64,000 nt of DNA from Domibacillus indicus (GCF_000970685.1 NZ_LAJB01000002.1:62001-126000), one strand, 5' to 3'; positions 27,948 to 36,949 are shown, counted from the first letter of the stretch. Numbers and translations are program-made. The notes: generated from the sequence alone by a model not told the origin.

Positions 27948-28697
27948 TTAGTTTATTTGAAATGAAAAAGTGTGTTCTTTTGCCGGTTTTCCCGGTTTAA
28001 AAATTCGTTCTGTCCAAACAGCTGAACGGCCCTCGTTTATTTCCAATATAGTCGAGCTGCGCGTCCCATATGTCTCGCTTTCAATAAAAACAGGCGACAG
28101 CAGGCGTTCCCATTCAATCGGCACCCCTGTATGGGGAAGTGCCTGGTCAGCAGCGGCAGAGCGGTCGCCGAGCATATGAAACAGCTCCTCCCTGCTGTTT
28201 AAGGCACCGGCCATTTTCTTCTTGACCCTGGCTGTTTTGGGCCATGGTGTATTCATAAAAGCATTGCTGACAGCGTGTATGCCCGCCGGCAGCAAATACG
28301 CTTTTTCCCCTGAACGGCTTCCGTAAGCATACAATTCATCCTGTGTGCCGGCGACAAGATTAAAGCCCGGATAACGGTTCTTTTCCCTGTCCAATTCTTC
28401 CAAAAACGCCGGGGCATCCAGATGGCTTTCTAAAAAAGCCCGGACAATATGGCCGCGTGATTTCCTGCCTGCTGACTGTTCACCCGGGTCCCGGTAATTC
28501 GTCAGTGCGCAAAACCGGCCGCTTTTCGAAATCCCCATCCATGTCCCGCCTTTTTCGATATCCCGTCCTGCTAGAATGGGAGATTCTTTCCACCAGTTGG
28601 ACGGCTCTGTCGGACGCCTGTAAAATTCATCCCGGTTTGCTGCGACAATCAGCGGCTTTTCGGGATGCTGCCGAATGGCAATGGCAATTAAACACAT
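27948..28697 (-). CDS. NRDE-family protein (TANGO2-like)
   Basis: This 249-residue protein begins MCLIAIA and has the signature VAANRDEFYRRPT (about residues 18-30) that names the NRDE family, related to eukaryotic TANGO2. The conserved Cys2 would become N-terminal after Met removal, as in Ntn-type enzymes. The biochemical role is not settled. AGGAG lies upstream of the ATG. It is the first gene of a probable pair with the beta-helix gene and is divergent from the alcohol dehydrogenase operon. Confidence 0.83.
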   Translation of the reverse strand: MCLIAIAIRQHPEKPLIVAANRDEFYRRPTEPSNWWKESPILAGRDIEKGGTWMGISKSGRFCALTNYRDPGEQSAGRKSRGHIVRAFLESHLDAPAFLEELDREKNRYPGFNLVAGTQDELYAYGSRSGEKAYLLPAGIHAVSNAFMNTPWPKTARVKKKMAGALNSREELFHMLGDRSAAADQALPHTGVPIEWERLLSPVFIESETYGTRSSTILEINEGRSAVWTERIFKPGKPAKEHTFSFQIN

Positions 28698-28724
28698 TTA
28701 TTTCTCCTGCTTTCTTTTTCTTCA

Positions 28725-28754
28725 ATTATATAAGTGAATGGTACAATAGAACAA
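28725..28754 (-). promoter_or_regulatory. promoter of the NRDE gene
   Basis: TTGTTC (28749-28754) and TATAAT (28725-28730) are separated by 18 bases on the minus strand. It overlaps the region where the divergent plus-strand operon must start (TACAAT 28742-28747), so the two promoters may interfere. Confidence 0.5.
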
Positions 28755-28782
28755 ACAGCAGAATAAGAGGATGGTGGAGAAT

Positions 28783-29928
28783 ATGTACAAATTCGTAATG
28801 CCGGAAGTGATTTTTGGAAGCGGCTCCATCTCGCAGACAGGCGAATGCTGTGCACGTCTCGGTGCACGTCATGTCCTGGTTGTCACAGATCAGGGAATCA
28901 TGGATGCCGGCTGGACGGAGCAGGTTTTAAAAAGCTGCCGGGTTGCGGGGCTGGCGGCCACTTTGTTTTGCGGTGTTTCCGTTAACCCGACAGATGATGA
29001 AGCGGATATCTGTACCCGCGTTTATCAGGAAAACGGCTGTGATGCCATCATGGCTGTTGGCGGCGGCAGTGCCATCGACATCGGAAAAGCAGCGGCTGTG
29101 CTGGCAGCAAACGGAGGGCATATTCGCGATTATGAAGGAGTGGATCGGATTTTGCACCCTCTCCCCCCTCTTGTTATGGTGCCGACAACGGCCGGCTCCG
29201 GGTCGGAGGTATCCCAGTTTTCTGTTATTGTGGACAGCTCCCGCCGGAAAAAAATGACCATCGTGTCAAAATCACTTGTTCCGGATATTGCTGTCATTGA
29301 CCCGGATGTGCTGGCAACAAAAAGTGCCCGCCTGACCGCCACGACCGGGCTGGATGTGATTACCCATGCGATTGAATCATTTGTGAGCGTGGCGGCCACT
29401 CCGATGACGGATGTGCAGGCAAAAAATGCGTTAATGCTTGCGTCCCGTTATCTGCGCCCGTCCGTCGCGTCAAAATATAACAGGGAAGCCAAGGAAAAAA
29501 TGGCCATGGCCAGCCTGCAGGCGGGTCTCGCTTTTTCAAACGCCATTTTAGGAGCTGCTCACGCGATGAGCCATACAATCGGCGGCCGGTATCCTTTTTT
29601 GCATGGCGATATTAATGCCGTCCTGCTGCCTCATGTAATGGAGTTTAACTTTATTGCCTGCCCGGATAAATTTCGGGAAATGGCCGTTTTAATGGGCGAG
29701 GATGTAACCGGACTTTCAGACATCGCCGCCGGTGAAAAAGCGATTCAATCGGTCCGGAAGCTGGCCGTTGATATCGGGGCGCCGCTGACGCTTTCGGAAA
29801 TGGGCTTTGAGGCCGAAGCGATTGCGGAAATCAGTGAAATCGCCCTGACAGATGCCTGCATGATTACCAATCCGCGCGATATTTCCGCTGAAGAAGTAGC
29901 CGTTCTGTTAACGAGGGCGCTGTCATGA
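28783..29928 (+). CDS. iron-containing alcohol dehydrogenase (group III)
   Basis: This 381-residue NAD(P)-dependent dehydrogenase oxidises an alcohol to an aldehyde in the cytoplasm. The nucleotide-binding GGGSAIDIGKAAA (about 94-106), TTAGSGSEVSQF and the metal ligands in AHAMSHTIGGRY and HGDINAVLLPHVMEFN place it in the Fe-ADH family. ATG 28783 is chosen with GGTGGAG just upstream; a more distal ATG overlaps that site. Its stop overlaps the start of the kinase gene (ATGA), tying enzyme and sensor together. The alcohol substrate is not known. Confidence 0.88.
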   Translation: MYKFVMPEVIFGSGSISQTGECCARLGARHVLVVTDQGIMDAGWTEQVLKSCRVAGLAATLFCGVSVNPTDDEADICTRVYQENGCDAIMAVGGGSAIDIGKAAAVLAANGGHIRDYEGVDRILHPLPPLVMVPTTAGSGSEVSQFSVIVDSSRRKKMTIVSKSLVPDIAVIDPDVLATKSARLTATTGLDVITHAIESFVSVAATPMTDVQAKNALMLASRYLRPSVASKYNREAKEKMAMASLQAGLAFSNAILGAAHAMSHTIGGRYPFLHGDINAVLLPHVMEFNFIACPDKFREMAVLMGEDVTGLSDIAAGEKAIQSVRKLAVDIGAPLTLSEMGFEAEAIAEISEIALTDACMITNPRDISAEEVAVLLTRALS

Positions 29929-31520
29929 ACCGGCCGGAAATGATTCATTTGCTGACCGGCGTGCAGTCATCGAAGCGAAACTATTACACAGAATTAAAAC
30001 GGACTGTCGATGAACTGCAGAGAAAAAACGAGCAGCTGAACATCATGAATAAAATGATGCACAGCTTTAATGTAAATATGTCCATCCAGGATATGCTGAA
30101 GCAAACCCAGGAAGCGCTGCAGGCAGCCTGGAAAATTGACCGGCTGAGCCTGGCTATGTGGGAGGATGGAGCGCTGAAAATGGCGGATGTTTATCCTGAA
30201 AACACGGCGTTTTTACCAGAAGGCACTGCTTTTCCCGTTCGGTCTTCTCTTTATTTCCGCGTTTTTTCAGCGGGACGGGATCTTTTGCATTCCGTTCAAC
30301 AAACGGATGCTTTTTTTGAATCGGATGCCTTTGAAGCACTCGGGCTCTGCACTGTCTGGCTGTTTCCGCTTCGAAGCCGCGGGGCTGTGATCGGCGTGCT
30401 CGGCCTTGCTTCTCATGAGGCAATTTGGTTTTCAGCAGAAGACCGGTCTTTTTTTCAGCATTTATCGGAGCAGGCAGCCGTTTGTATTGAAAATGCCCGG
30501 CTTTACCAGGAAGTCCTGCTCAGTGAATCAAGATGGGAATCGACGTTTCGCGCCGTGGCGGATTCGATCTTCGTGGCGGATCTTGACGGAACCATTTTAA
30601 CGAGAAATGACAGCGCAGCGGCCAGATGGCCGGATGCAAAAGCTGTTCTTGATTTTTTGCCGTCCCGCTCTTTTTTTCAAACGCTTCAAAAAGCAATTCC
30701 GCATACAGAAGAAATTTCAATACAAAACGAGATATATGAGTGCGCGTATTACCCGCTTCTTGATCAGAATCAATTGAACGGCATCATTGTTTACTTGAAA
30801 AACATTACCGAAAAACAGCTGATGCAGGCCCAGCTGATTCATTCGGGGCAGCTTGCCGCGATCGGGGAAATGGCTGCCGGAGTGGCGCATGAGCTTAATA
30901 ATCCGCTCACTGCGATTATCGGCAATACCCAGCTTTTGCTGAGGCTGTCCACTGAAGAAACAAAGCCCTTACTCGACGATATTGACGAATGCGGCAAGCG
31001 CTGCCGGGCCATTATCCGCAGCCTGCTCGCCTTTTCACGCCAGGAGCCTTCTGCGTATGCTCCCTGCTCGCTTAATGAAGCCGTATCTGAAGCGCTGCGC
31101 CTGACTGGACGGCAGCTTGAAAAGCAGCAGATCGAGCTGGCTGTTACAATGGACCCCCGGCTGCCGATGATTGAGGGAAATGTGCAGCAGCTCAGCCAGA
31201 TTGCGGTCAACCTGCTTATAAATGCGAAAGATGCCTGTCTGGAAAACGACGGGGACAGGCACGTGGCCGTTTGGACAAAAGCTGATGAAAACAGGGTGTC
31301 TCTTTTTGTGTCGGATAATGGCTGTGGAATGAAGCAGGAGCTGCTGGACGATATTTTCCACCCGTTTTTCACAACAAAAGCGGCGCATAACGGGACTGGC
31401 CTCGGGCTTTCTGTAAGCTTTGGCATCGCGGAATCGCATGGCGGAACGCTTTCGGTCGCAAGCGAACCTGGAAAAGGAAGCACCTTTCAACTGGCGCTTC
31501 CCATCTTAAAAAGGATGTGA
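29925..31520 (+). CDS. GAF/PAS-type sensor histidine kinase of the alcohol cluster
   Basis: This 531-residue soluble kinase starts with a coiled-coil-like segment (about 20-50). A GAF-type domain (about 50-190), a PAS-like region (about 195-290), a HisKA domain with phospho-acceptor His322 in GVAHELNNPL and an HATPase domain (NLLINAKDAC, DNGCGM, GTGLGLS) follow. It has no membrane segment, so it probably senses an intracellular signal such as an alcohol or aldehyde, or redox state. It is translationally coupled to the Fe-ADH and lies four bases before the sigma54 regulator, its obvious partner. Confidence 0.88.
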   Translation: MNRPEMIHLLTGVQSSKRNYYTELKRTVDELQRKNEQLNIMNKMMHSFNVNMSIQDMLKQTQEALQAAWKIDRLSLAMWEDGALKMADVYPENTAFLPEGTAFPVRSSLYFRVFSAGRDLLHSVQQTDAFFESDAFEALGLCTVWLFPLRSRGAVIGVLGLASHEAIWFSAEDRSFFQHLSEQAAVCIENARLYQEVLLSESRWESTFRAVADSIFVADLDGTILTRNDSAAARWPDAKAVLDFLPSRSFFQTLQKAIPHTEEISIQNEIYECAYYPLLDQNQLNGIIVYLKNITEKQLMQAQLIHSGQLAAIGEMAAGVAHELNNPLTAIIGNTQLLLRLSTEETKPLLDDIDECGKRCRAIIRSLLAFSRQEPSAYAPCSLNEAVSEALRLTGRQLEKQQIELAVTMDPRLPMIEGNVQQLSQIAVNLLINAKDACLENDGDRHVAVWTKADENRVSLFVSDNGCGMKQELLDDIFHPFFTTKAAHNGTGLGLSVSFGIAESHGGTLSVASEPGKGSTFQLALPILKRM

Positions 31521-31524
31521 ACGG

Positions 31525-32934
31525 ATGGCAAACATATTAATTGTTGACGATGAACAGGAAATCGGCCGCTTTTTAACTCGTCTTTTTCAGCTCCGAAACA
31601 TGAACGTTACCTATATTGACAGCGGCCGTGCTTTTGACCGGCTTAAACGGCTTGAACAGTTTGATGCCGCTTTTTTAGATGTACGGCTTCCGGACCGGAA
31701 TGGGCTTGACCTTTTAAAGAAGCTGAAAAAGCAGGCGCCGCTTTGCAAGGCGGTGGTGATGACCGGCTACAGCACGGTGAAAATGGCAGTGGAGGCCATC
31801 CAGCTGGGAGCGGAGGATTTCCTGGAAAAACCATTTGAAGATATCCAGCTGATTGAGGAATTAGCGAGCCGGCTGACCGAACAGGCAGATAAAGAAGAAT
31901 ACTTGCTGGCCGCCGGTGGAGAAGGAATTTTTTTAGGAACCAGCCCCGCAATGCATGAGCTGTACCGTCTGGCGCATAAACTGGCGTCAAAGCAGGTGAC
32001 GATCTTAATTGAAGGAGAAACGGGCACCGGGAAAGAACGGCTCGCAGAATTTCTGCACCGTGCCGGCAGCCGGGCTGAAAAACCGTTTATCGGCCTTAAC
32101 TGCGGGGCGCTCTCGGAATCCCTCCTGGAGAGTGAATTGTTTGGCCACGCAAAAGGAGCGTTCACCGGCGCCGCTTTTGACCGCGCCGGCTATTTTGAAG
32201 CGGCCTCATCGGGCACTCTGTTTCTCGATGAAATCGCAGAAGCCTCGCCTTCCACTCAGGTGAAGCTGCTGCGTGTTCTCGAAACGGGCGAGTTTTTTAA
32301 AATCGGCGATTCCGCACCGAAGCGGACCGGCGCACGCATTATTGCCGCAAGCCATGCCAATTTAGAAGAATCAGTCCGAGAAGGCTCCTTCCGTGAAGAT
32401 TTACTGTACCGGCTCGATATTGTAAAGCTGAGAATCCCGCCGCTTCGTGAGCGGCAGCAGGATATCCCCGCGTTTATTGATCGACACGCCAGGCAGTATG
32501 GTCTTACCTTTTCATTTTCTCCGGAAGCGATGAATGCTTTTAAACAGTACCGCTGGCCGGGCAATATGCGCGAGCTTGTCAACACGCTGCAGCGGCTTGG
32601 TGTTTTATATGCCGATGAACCGGTCATTACTCCATCAATGCTGCCGGAAAAAATGCTTCGGCCGGGTGCCGCGCCGAAAATAGGACAGTCGAATTCCACC
32701 GGTTCTTTTCATGCTGAATGGAGCTGTTTTTCAGATGAACTGATAGAGCTGTATAACAGTGATGAACCGCTGGAACTGGACCGGCTGCTGCACACCATGA
32801 AGCGGATGGAAAAGCGGGCCGCTGAAGCGTTTATTCGAAAAACATTAAAAGAAACAGCGGGCTGCCGGGAGCAGGCGGCGAAAAAGCTGGGTATCTCCAA
32901 ACGAAAAATACGGTATTACTTAAATGAAACGTAA
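31525..32934 (+). CDS. NtrC-type sigma54-dependent response regulator of the alcohol cluster
   Basis: This 469-residue regulator has a receiver domain (acidic D8/D9, phosphorylation site D52 in FLDVRLPD, Lys in EKPFED), an AAA+ sigma54-activation domain (about 135-365; Walker A EGETGTGKE, GAFTGA at 211-216, Walker B LFLDEIAEA) and a Fis-type helix-turn-helix at the end (AAKKLGISKRKIRYYL). GAFTGA contacts sigma54, so this protein should activate -24/-12 promoters. One such promoter lies at 36113-36129 upstream of the zinc alcohol dehydrogenase in the same cluster. Confidence 0.92.
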   Translation: MANILIVDDEQEIGRFLTRLFQLRNMNVTYIDSGRAFDRLKRLEQFDAAFLDVRLPDRNGLDLLKKLKKQAPLCKAVVMTGYSTVKMAVEAIQLGAEDFLEKPFEDIQLIEELASRLTEQADKEEYLLAAGGEGIFLGTSPAMHELYRLAHKLASKQVTILIEGETGTGKERLAEFLHRAGSRAEKPFIGLNCGALSESLLESELFGHAKGAFTGAAFDRAGYFEAASSGTLFLDEIAEASPSTQVKLLRVLETGEFFKIGDSAPKRTGARIIAASHANLEESVREGSFREDLLYRLDIVKLRIPPLRERQQDIPAFIDRHARQYGLTFSFSPEAMNAFKQYRWPGNMRELVNTLQRLGVLYADEPVITPSMLPEKMLRPGAAPKIGQSNSTGSFHAEWSCFSDELIELYNSDEPLELDRLLHTMKRMEKRAAEAFIRKTLKETAGCREQAAKKLGISKRKIRYYLNET

Positions 32935-32966
32935 AACAAGCTTCCCGGATGGCGGAAGCTTGTTTT
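32935..32966. terminator. shared terminator between regulator and DUF779 gene
   Basis: AAACAAGCTTCC and GGAAGCTTGTTT form a 12-bp stem with an eight-base loop and T runs on both sides, between convergent genes. Confidence 0.88.
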
Positions 32967-33323
32967 CTACTGGTTTAATTCCTGTCTCTCTTCCTCGGTG
33001 AATACGCGTGACCTTGTTAAAAACCGCTTTCCTTCCGGGCCTTCAAGGGAAAACATGCCGCCCCGCCCATCCACTACATCAATAATAAGCTGTGTATGCT
33101 TCCAGTATTCATACTGGGCATCACTGATATAAAACTTCGCACCGCCAATTTCTCCGAGCAGCCTGTCCGCGTCCCCGGTTAAAAATTCGCCGTCGGGGTA
33201 GCACATGGGCGAGCTTCCGTCGCAGCAGCCGCCTGACTGGTGAAACATAAGCGGGCCATGCCTGGCTTTTAGCGTTTCAATCAGCTCCAGAGCGGCGGGC
33301 GTTGCGGTTACCCGTTCTGTCAT
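32967..33323 (-). CDS. DUF779 protein linked to aldehyde dehydrogenase
   Basis: This 118-residue protein contains HQSGGCCDGSSPMCYP (about residues 27-42), a cysteine-rich motif typical of DUF779, a family repeatedly found next to aldehyde dehydrogenases of alcohol and acetoin catabolism. The role is unknown; the cysteines suggest metal binding or an accessory role to the dehydrogenase. ATG 33323 follows AAGGAGG by eight bases; an upstream reading lacks a site. It lies downstream of the aldehyde dehydrogenase gene, after a GC-rich hairpin. Confidence 0.85.
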   Translation of the reverse strand: MTERVTATPAALELIETLKARHGPLMFHQSGGCCDGSSPMCYPDGEFLTGDADRLLGEIGGAKFYISDAQYEYWKHTQLIIDVVDGRGGMFSLEGPEGKRFLTRSRVFTEEERQELNQ

Positions 33324-33334
33324 TGTCTGAGCCT

Positions 33335-33380
33335 CCTTATGAAAACAGCGCCGCCGCATCGTGCGGACAGCGCTTTTTTC
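33335..33380 (-). terminator. intercistronic hairpin after the aldehyde dehydrogenase gene
   Basis: On the minus strand a GC-rich stem with the inner core CCGCA-CGA-TGCGG and outer GCGC arms is followed by TGTTTTC. It may partly terminate before the DUF779 gene. Confidence 0.45.
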
Positions 33381-33382
33381 TA

Positions 33383-34900
33383 TTAAAAGAATCCAAGGGC
33401 GTCTTCTGAATAGCTGACAAGCAGGTTTTTCGTCTGCTGATAATGATTCAGCATCATCAGGTGATTTTCACGGCCGATGCCGGACATTTTGTAGCCGCCA
33501 AATGCCGCATGAGCCGGGTACTGGTGGTAACAGTTTGTCCAGACGCGGCCCGCCTGGATATTGCGGCCAAAGCGGTATGCCCTGTTTTGGTGGCGTGACC
33601 AGACACCGGCACCAAGGCCATAAAGGGTATCATTGGCCATTTCAAGCGCCTCTGCTTCATCTTTAAACGTAGTAACGGAGACAACCGGCCCGAAAATTTC
33701 TTCCTGGAAAATTCGCATTTTGTTGTTTCCTTTAAATACGGTCGGCTTTATGTAGTAGCCGTTTTCAAAGCCTTCTACAGTGTTGCGTTCTCCCCCGGTT
33801 AAGCATTCGGCGCCTTCCTGCTTGCCGATATCAAGGTAGGAAAGAATTTTTTCCATTTGCTCGTTTGATGCCTGTGCCCCCATCATGGTATCTGTATCAA
33901 GCGGGTTGCCTGTTTTAATTTCATTTACCCGTTTGATGACTCGTTCCATAAACTGATCGTAAATGCTTTCATGAATGAGCGCACGGGATGGGCATGTACA
34001 AACTTCTCCCTGATTAAGGGCGAACATCACGAAGCCTTCCACCGCTTTGTTTAAAAATGCATCGTCCTGTTCCATAATATCTTCAAAGAAAATATTCGGT
34101 GACTTGCCGCCCAGTTCAAGCGTAACCGGAATCAGGTTTTGTGAGGCATACTGCATAATCAGGCGGCCTGTTGTTGTTTCACCGGTAAACGCAATTTTGG
34201 CAATGCGTTTGTTGGACGCAAGCGGCTTTCCTGCTTCAAGCCCGAAGCCATTCACAATGTTGACCACACCCGGCGGCAGAAGATCCTCGATCAGCTCCAT
34301 AAAGACCATAATCGAAGCCGGTGTCTGCTCGGCCGGCTTCAGCACAACGCAGTTGCCTGCTGCAAGAGCCGGTGCGAGCTTCCATACGCCCATTAAAAGC
34401 GGAAAGTTCCATGGAATAATCTGCCCGACCACGCCGAGCGGCTCATGGAAATGATAGGCAACGGTGTCGTCATCAATCTGCGACAGCGAGCCTTCCTGCG
34501 CCCGGATCGCTCCGGCGAAATAACGGAAGTGGTCAATGGCAAGCGGCAGATCGGCATTTAATGTTTCCCGGACCGCTTTTCCGTTGTCCCAGGTTTCCGC
34601 AACGGCGAGCATTTCCAAGTTTTCTTCCAGGCGGTCTGCAATTTTGTTTAAAATAACCGCACGCTCCGCAGCCGAGGTTTTGCCCCAGGCATCCTTTGCC
34701 GCGTGTGCCGCATCAAGGGCCAGCTCAATATCTTCCGCCTGCGAGCGGGCGACTTCACAAAACACTTCGCCCGTCACCGGCGTAACGTTTTCAAAATACT
34801 GGCCGCCGACCGGCGCCGTCCATTCCCCGTTAATAAAGTTGTCGTACCTCTGCTTGAATGATACCTTTGACCCTTCTTGCCCTGGATTTGCGTAAATCAT
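33383..34900 (-). CDS. NAD-dependent aldehyde dehydrogenase
   Basis: This 505-residue enzyme oxidises an aldehyde, probably acetaldehyde, to the acid. The glutamate motif is [10 protein letters not shown], the catalytic cysteine lies in [13 protein letters not shown] (about residue 302), and NAD-binding motifs [10 protein letters not shown] and [10 protein letters not shown] are intact. Length and motifs match the AldA/ExaC/AcoD group that acts in ethanol and acetoin breakdown. AAAGGGGG lies about ten bases before the ATG. It is followed by the DUF779 gene and sits between the sigma54 regulator and the zinc alcohol dehydrogenase. Confidence 0.93.
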   Translation of the reverse strand: MIYANPGQEGSKVSFKQRYDNFINGEWTAPVGGQYFENVTPVTGEVFCEVARSQAEDIELALDAAHAAKDAWGKTSAAERAVILNKIADRLEENLEMLAVAETWDNGKAVRETLNADLPLAIDHFRYFAGAIRAQEGSLSQIDDDTVAYHFHEPLGVVGQIIPWNFPLLMGVWKLAPALAAGNCVVLKPAEQTPASIMVFMELIEDLLPPGVVNIVNGFGLEAGKPLASNKRIAKIAFTGETTTGRLIMQYASQNLIPVTLELGGKSPNIFFEDIMEQDDAFLNKAVEGFVMFALNQGEVCTCPSRALIHESIYDQFMERVIKRVNEIKTGNPLDTDTMMGAQASNEQMEKILSYLDIGKQEGAECLTGGERNTVEGFENGYYIKPTVFKGNNKMRIFQEEIFGPVVSVTTFKDEAEALEMANDTLYGLGAGVWSRHQNRAYRFGRNIQAGRVWTNCYHQYPAHAAFGGYKMSGIGRENHLMMLNHYQQTKNLLVSYSEDALGFF

Positions 34901-34938
34901 ATACCCGGTTCCCCCTTTGAATGTTGGAAATCTGCTAT

Positions 34939-34952
34939 ATAAAACGCTTACA
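34939..34952 (-). promoter_or_regulatory. cre-like site at the aldehyde dehydrogenase promoter
   Basis: TGTAAGCGTTTTAT on the minus strand agrees with the cre consensus TGWAANCGNTNWCA except at its last two positions. It covers the predicted transcription start, a place where CcpA would block transcription. Confidence 0.45.
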
Positions 34953-34957
34953 TTTCC

Positions 34958-34986
34958 AAAATAACGCCTTCTAAACTGAATGTCAA
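34958..34986 (-). promoter_or_regulatory. sigma-A promoter of the aldehyde dehydrogenase
   Basis: TTGACA (34981-34986) and TATTTT (34958-34963) are separated by 17 bases on the minus strand. No -24/-12 element is visible here. Confidence 0.62.
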
Positions 34987-34996
34987 CTCATTTGAC

Positions 34997-36070
34997 TTAC
35001 ATTGTCAGGACGATACGGCCGTTAATTTTTCCCTTTTCCATTTTGTCGAATACTTCATTAATGTTATCAAGCGGAGCAGTTTCAACCTGTGCTCTCACTT
35101 TGCCGCGGGCCGCAAAATCAAGTGCTTCTTTCATATCAAGCCTTGTCCCGACAATCGAGCCTTTGACGGATACACCATTTAAAACCGTATTGAAAATGGG
35201 GATTGGCAGCTCATCGTTCGGCAGTCCGACAACCACAAGCGTCCCGCCTCTTTTCACCGATTGATACGCCTGCTCAAACGCTTTTCTTGTGACAGCCACG
35301 CTGATGGCTGCCTGTACGCCGCCTACTTTTTCCTGAATCGCTTCTGCCGGGTCTTCGTTTAATCCATTTACCGTTTCATCGGCACCGAGGCTTCTAGCAA
35401 GCTCTAATTTTTCGTCGGCAATATCGACCGCGACGACGTTAAAGCCCATCGCTTTCGCGTATTGAAGCGCAATATGGCCCAGGCCGCCAATCCCGTAAAT
35501 CGCCACCCAATCGCCCGGCCTGGCTCCGGAAACCTTTAATGCTTTGTAGGTTGTGACTCCTGCACACAGGATCGGTGCTACTTCAACCGGATCGAGTCCG
35601 TCCGGAATTCTTGCCACATAGTCAGCCGGTGCCACACAATATTCAGCGTACCCGCCATCGACCGAGTACCCGCCGTTTTCCTGGTGCGGACAAAGCGTCT
35701 CCTGTCCCTGCAGGCAGTATTCACATTCTCCGCAAGCGGAATAAAGCCATGGGATTCCCACGCGGTCGCCCGCTTTTAATGAGGTAACTCCTTCGCCTAT
35801 TTCCTCGATAATACCGACTCCTTCATGTCCGGGAATAAGCGGCAGCTTCGGCTTGACCGGCCAGTCGCCATGCGCGGCATGCAGGTCAGTATGGCATACA
35901 CCGCACGCTTCGATTTTAACAAGCACCTCACCGCGTCCCGCTGCTGGCTTTGGCATATCCTTTACTTCCAGCTGCTGGTGAAACTCGTTGACAACAGCCG
36001 CCTTCATATTCGTACCTGCTGTTTTTCCTTCCTGCTCCCTATTAAATTCGTTGATAGTTGATGTTTCCAT
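34997..36070 (-). CDS. adhP: zinc-dependent alcohol dehydrogenase (AdhP/AdhA type)
   Basis: This 357-residue medium-chain dehydrogenase oxidises ethanol or related primary alcohols with NAD. It has the catalytic zinc motif [15 protein letters not shown] and [15 protein letters not shown], the structural zinc loop [15 protein letters not shown], and the Rossmann motif [16 protein letters not shown] 36070 follows AAAGGAGG by eight bases, which gives a 21-residue N-terminal extension before the usual beginning MKAAVV; that extension is unusual for the family. A sigma54 promoter lies about 45 bases upstream, so it is the likely target of the neighbouring NtrC-type regulator. Confidence 0.94.
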   Translation of the reverse strand: METSTINEFNREQEGKTAGTNMKAAVVNEFHQQLEVKDMPKPAAGRGEVLVKIEACGVCHTDLHAAHGDWPVKPKLPLIPGHEGVGIIEEIGEGVTSLKAGDRVGIPWLYSACGECEYCLQGQETLCPHQENGGYSVDGGYAEYCVAPADYVARIPDGLDPVEVAPILCAGVTTYKALKVSGARPGDWVAIYGIGGLGHIALQYAKAMGFNVVAVDIADEKLELARSLGADETVNGLNEDPAEAIQEKVGGVQAAISVAVTRKAFEQAYQSVKRGGTLVVVGLPNDELPIPIFNTVLNGVSVKGSIVGTRLDMKEALDFAARGKVRAQVETAPLDNINEVFDKMEKGKINGRIVLTM

Positions 36071-36112
36071 TTCTCATTCCTCCTTTTTTTAGTAGCCCTT
36101 CACGTTTTTTAA

Positions 36113-36129
36113 TGCAACTACCGTGCCAA
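36113..36129 (-). promoter_or_regulatory. sigma54 (-24/-12) promoter of adhP
   Basis: On the minus strand TTGGCAC, five bases and TTGCA match the sigma54 consensus completely, with GG at -24 and GC at -12. Transcription should start about 30 bases before the adhP ribosome site. The upstream 36186-36212 stretch contains separated TTCAGC/GCTGAA half-sites that might bind the activator. Confidence 0.85.
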
Positions 36130-36216
36130 TTGAAACACACCTGCTTTTAAGGATCTTTTGTAAAGGCGGGCCGAATTTTCGGCTTCTTCAGCCGTAAAGC
36201 CGGTCTGCTGAAACGA

Positions 36217-36246
36217 AAAAACGGCTTTCTCATCTTCGAGAAAGCC
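36217..36246 (-). terminator. terminator of the PAP2 gene
   Basis: CGGCTTTCTC and GAGAAAGCCG pair around a six-base loop, followed by TTTTTTCG on the minus strand. The stem overlaps the last codons of the gene. Confidence 0.82.
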
Positions 36247-36916
36247 GCCGGCGCATCCAGTATTCGGTAAAATGAAACAGCATAATGCAAAAAAACAGCC
36301 AGGCGGCACCGATGGAAAAGCCTCCGATCACGTCACTTGGATAATGAACTCCGAGATAAATCCGCGTTAAACCAACCAGCAGGATCATACAGCCGGCAAG
36401 CACGGCGGCCGTGATCTTTTTCCATTTTCCTTTCACAAGCTGAAACAGCATAAAAGACAGTGCTCCATAAAAAATAAAGGAACCCATCGAATGCCCGCTC
36501 GGAAAGCTGTAGCCTCCCTGCTCAATCAGGGGCAGAATATCCGGACGCTGGCGCTGAAACAGTTCTTTTAAAAAGCCGTTGAATACACCGCCAAGCCCGT
36601 TCACGAGCACGAAAAAAAGCGCCCACCCGTATCTTTTCCGAAAAAGCAGGAACAGGGCGATCAGCCCGGTCGCAGCCGTTAAAAATTTCACCGAGGCAAG
36701 GTCCGTAATAAACACCATGCGTGCGGTGCGCCCTTCATTGATCCAGGACTGTACCTCCTGAATGATCATTTTGTCAAAAGCGGCTACTTCATTTTCCTCA
36801 AGTGCGTCTACTACTTCAAAAAAGCCCCATGTAAACAAAACAAGGAATAAGGCAAGTGCCCCGTAATACGCATAAGGACGCCAGTTTTTTTGATTCAAAT
36901 CCGGTCTTCCTTTCAT
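36230..36916 (-). CDS. membrane PAP2-family phosphatase
   Basis: This 228-residue membrane protein has about six hydrophobic segments and the three PAP2 motifs: KELFQRQRP, PSGHS and GLTRIYLGVHYPSDV. Such enzymes dephosphorylate lipid phosphates, for example undecaprenyl pyrophosphate or phosphatidylglycerol phosphate, on the outer face of the membrane. The ATG at 36916 lacks a strong ribosome site; a TTG at 36949 would add 11 residues. It lies between adhP and dapF and is probably monocistronic. The exact lipid substrate cannot be read from sequence. Confidence 0.85.
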   Translation of the reverse strand: MKGRPDLNQKNWRPYAYYGALALFLVLFTWGFFEVVDALEENEVAAFDKMIIQEVQSWINEGRTARMVFITDLASVKFLTAATGLIALFLLFRKRYGWALFFVLVNGLGGVFNGFLKELFQRQRPDILPLIEQGGYSFPSGHSMGSFIFYGALSFMLFQLVKGKWKKITAAVLAGCMILLVGLTRIYLGVHYPSDVIGGFSIGAAWLFFCIMLFHFTEYWMRRRLSRR

Positions 36917-36949
36917 CTTATCGTCTTTTTTTATACCCTTTATATGCAA

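Noticed and set aside
34900-34996. sigma54 promoter of the aldehyde dehydrogenase
   Set aside because: No GG-N10-GC element was found; a TTGACA-17-TATTTT pair fits better.
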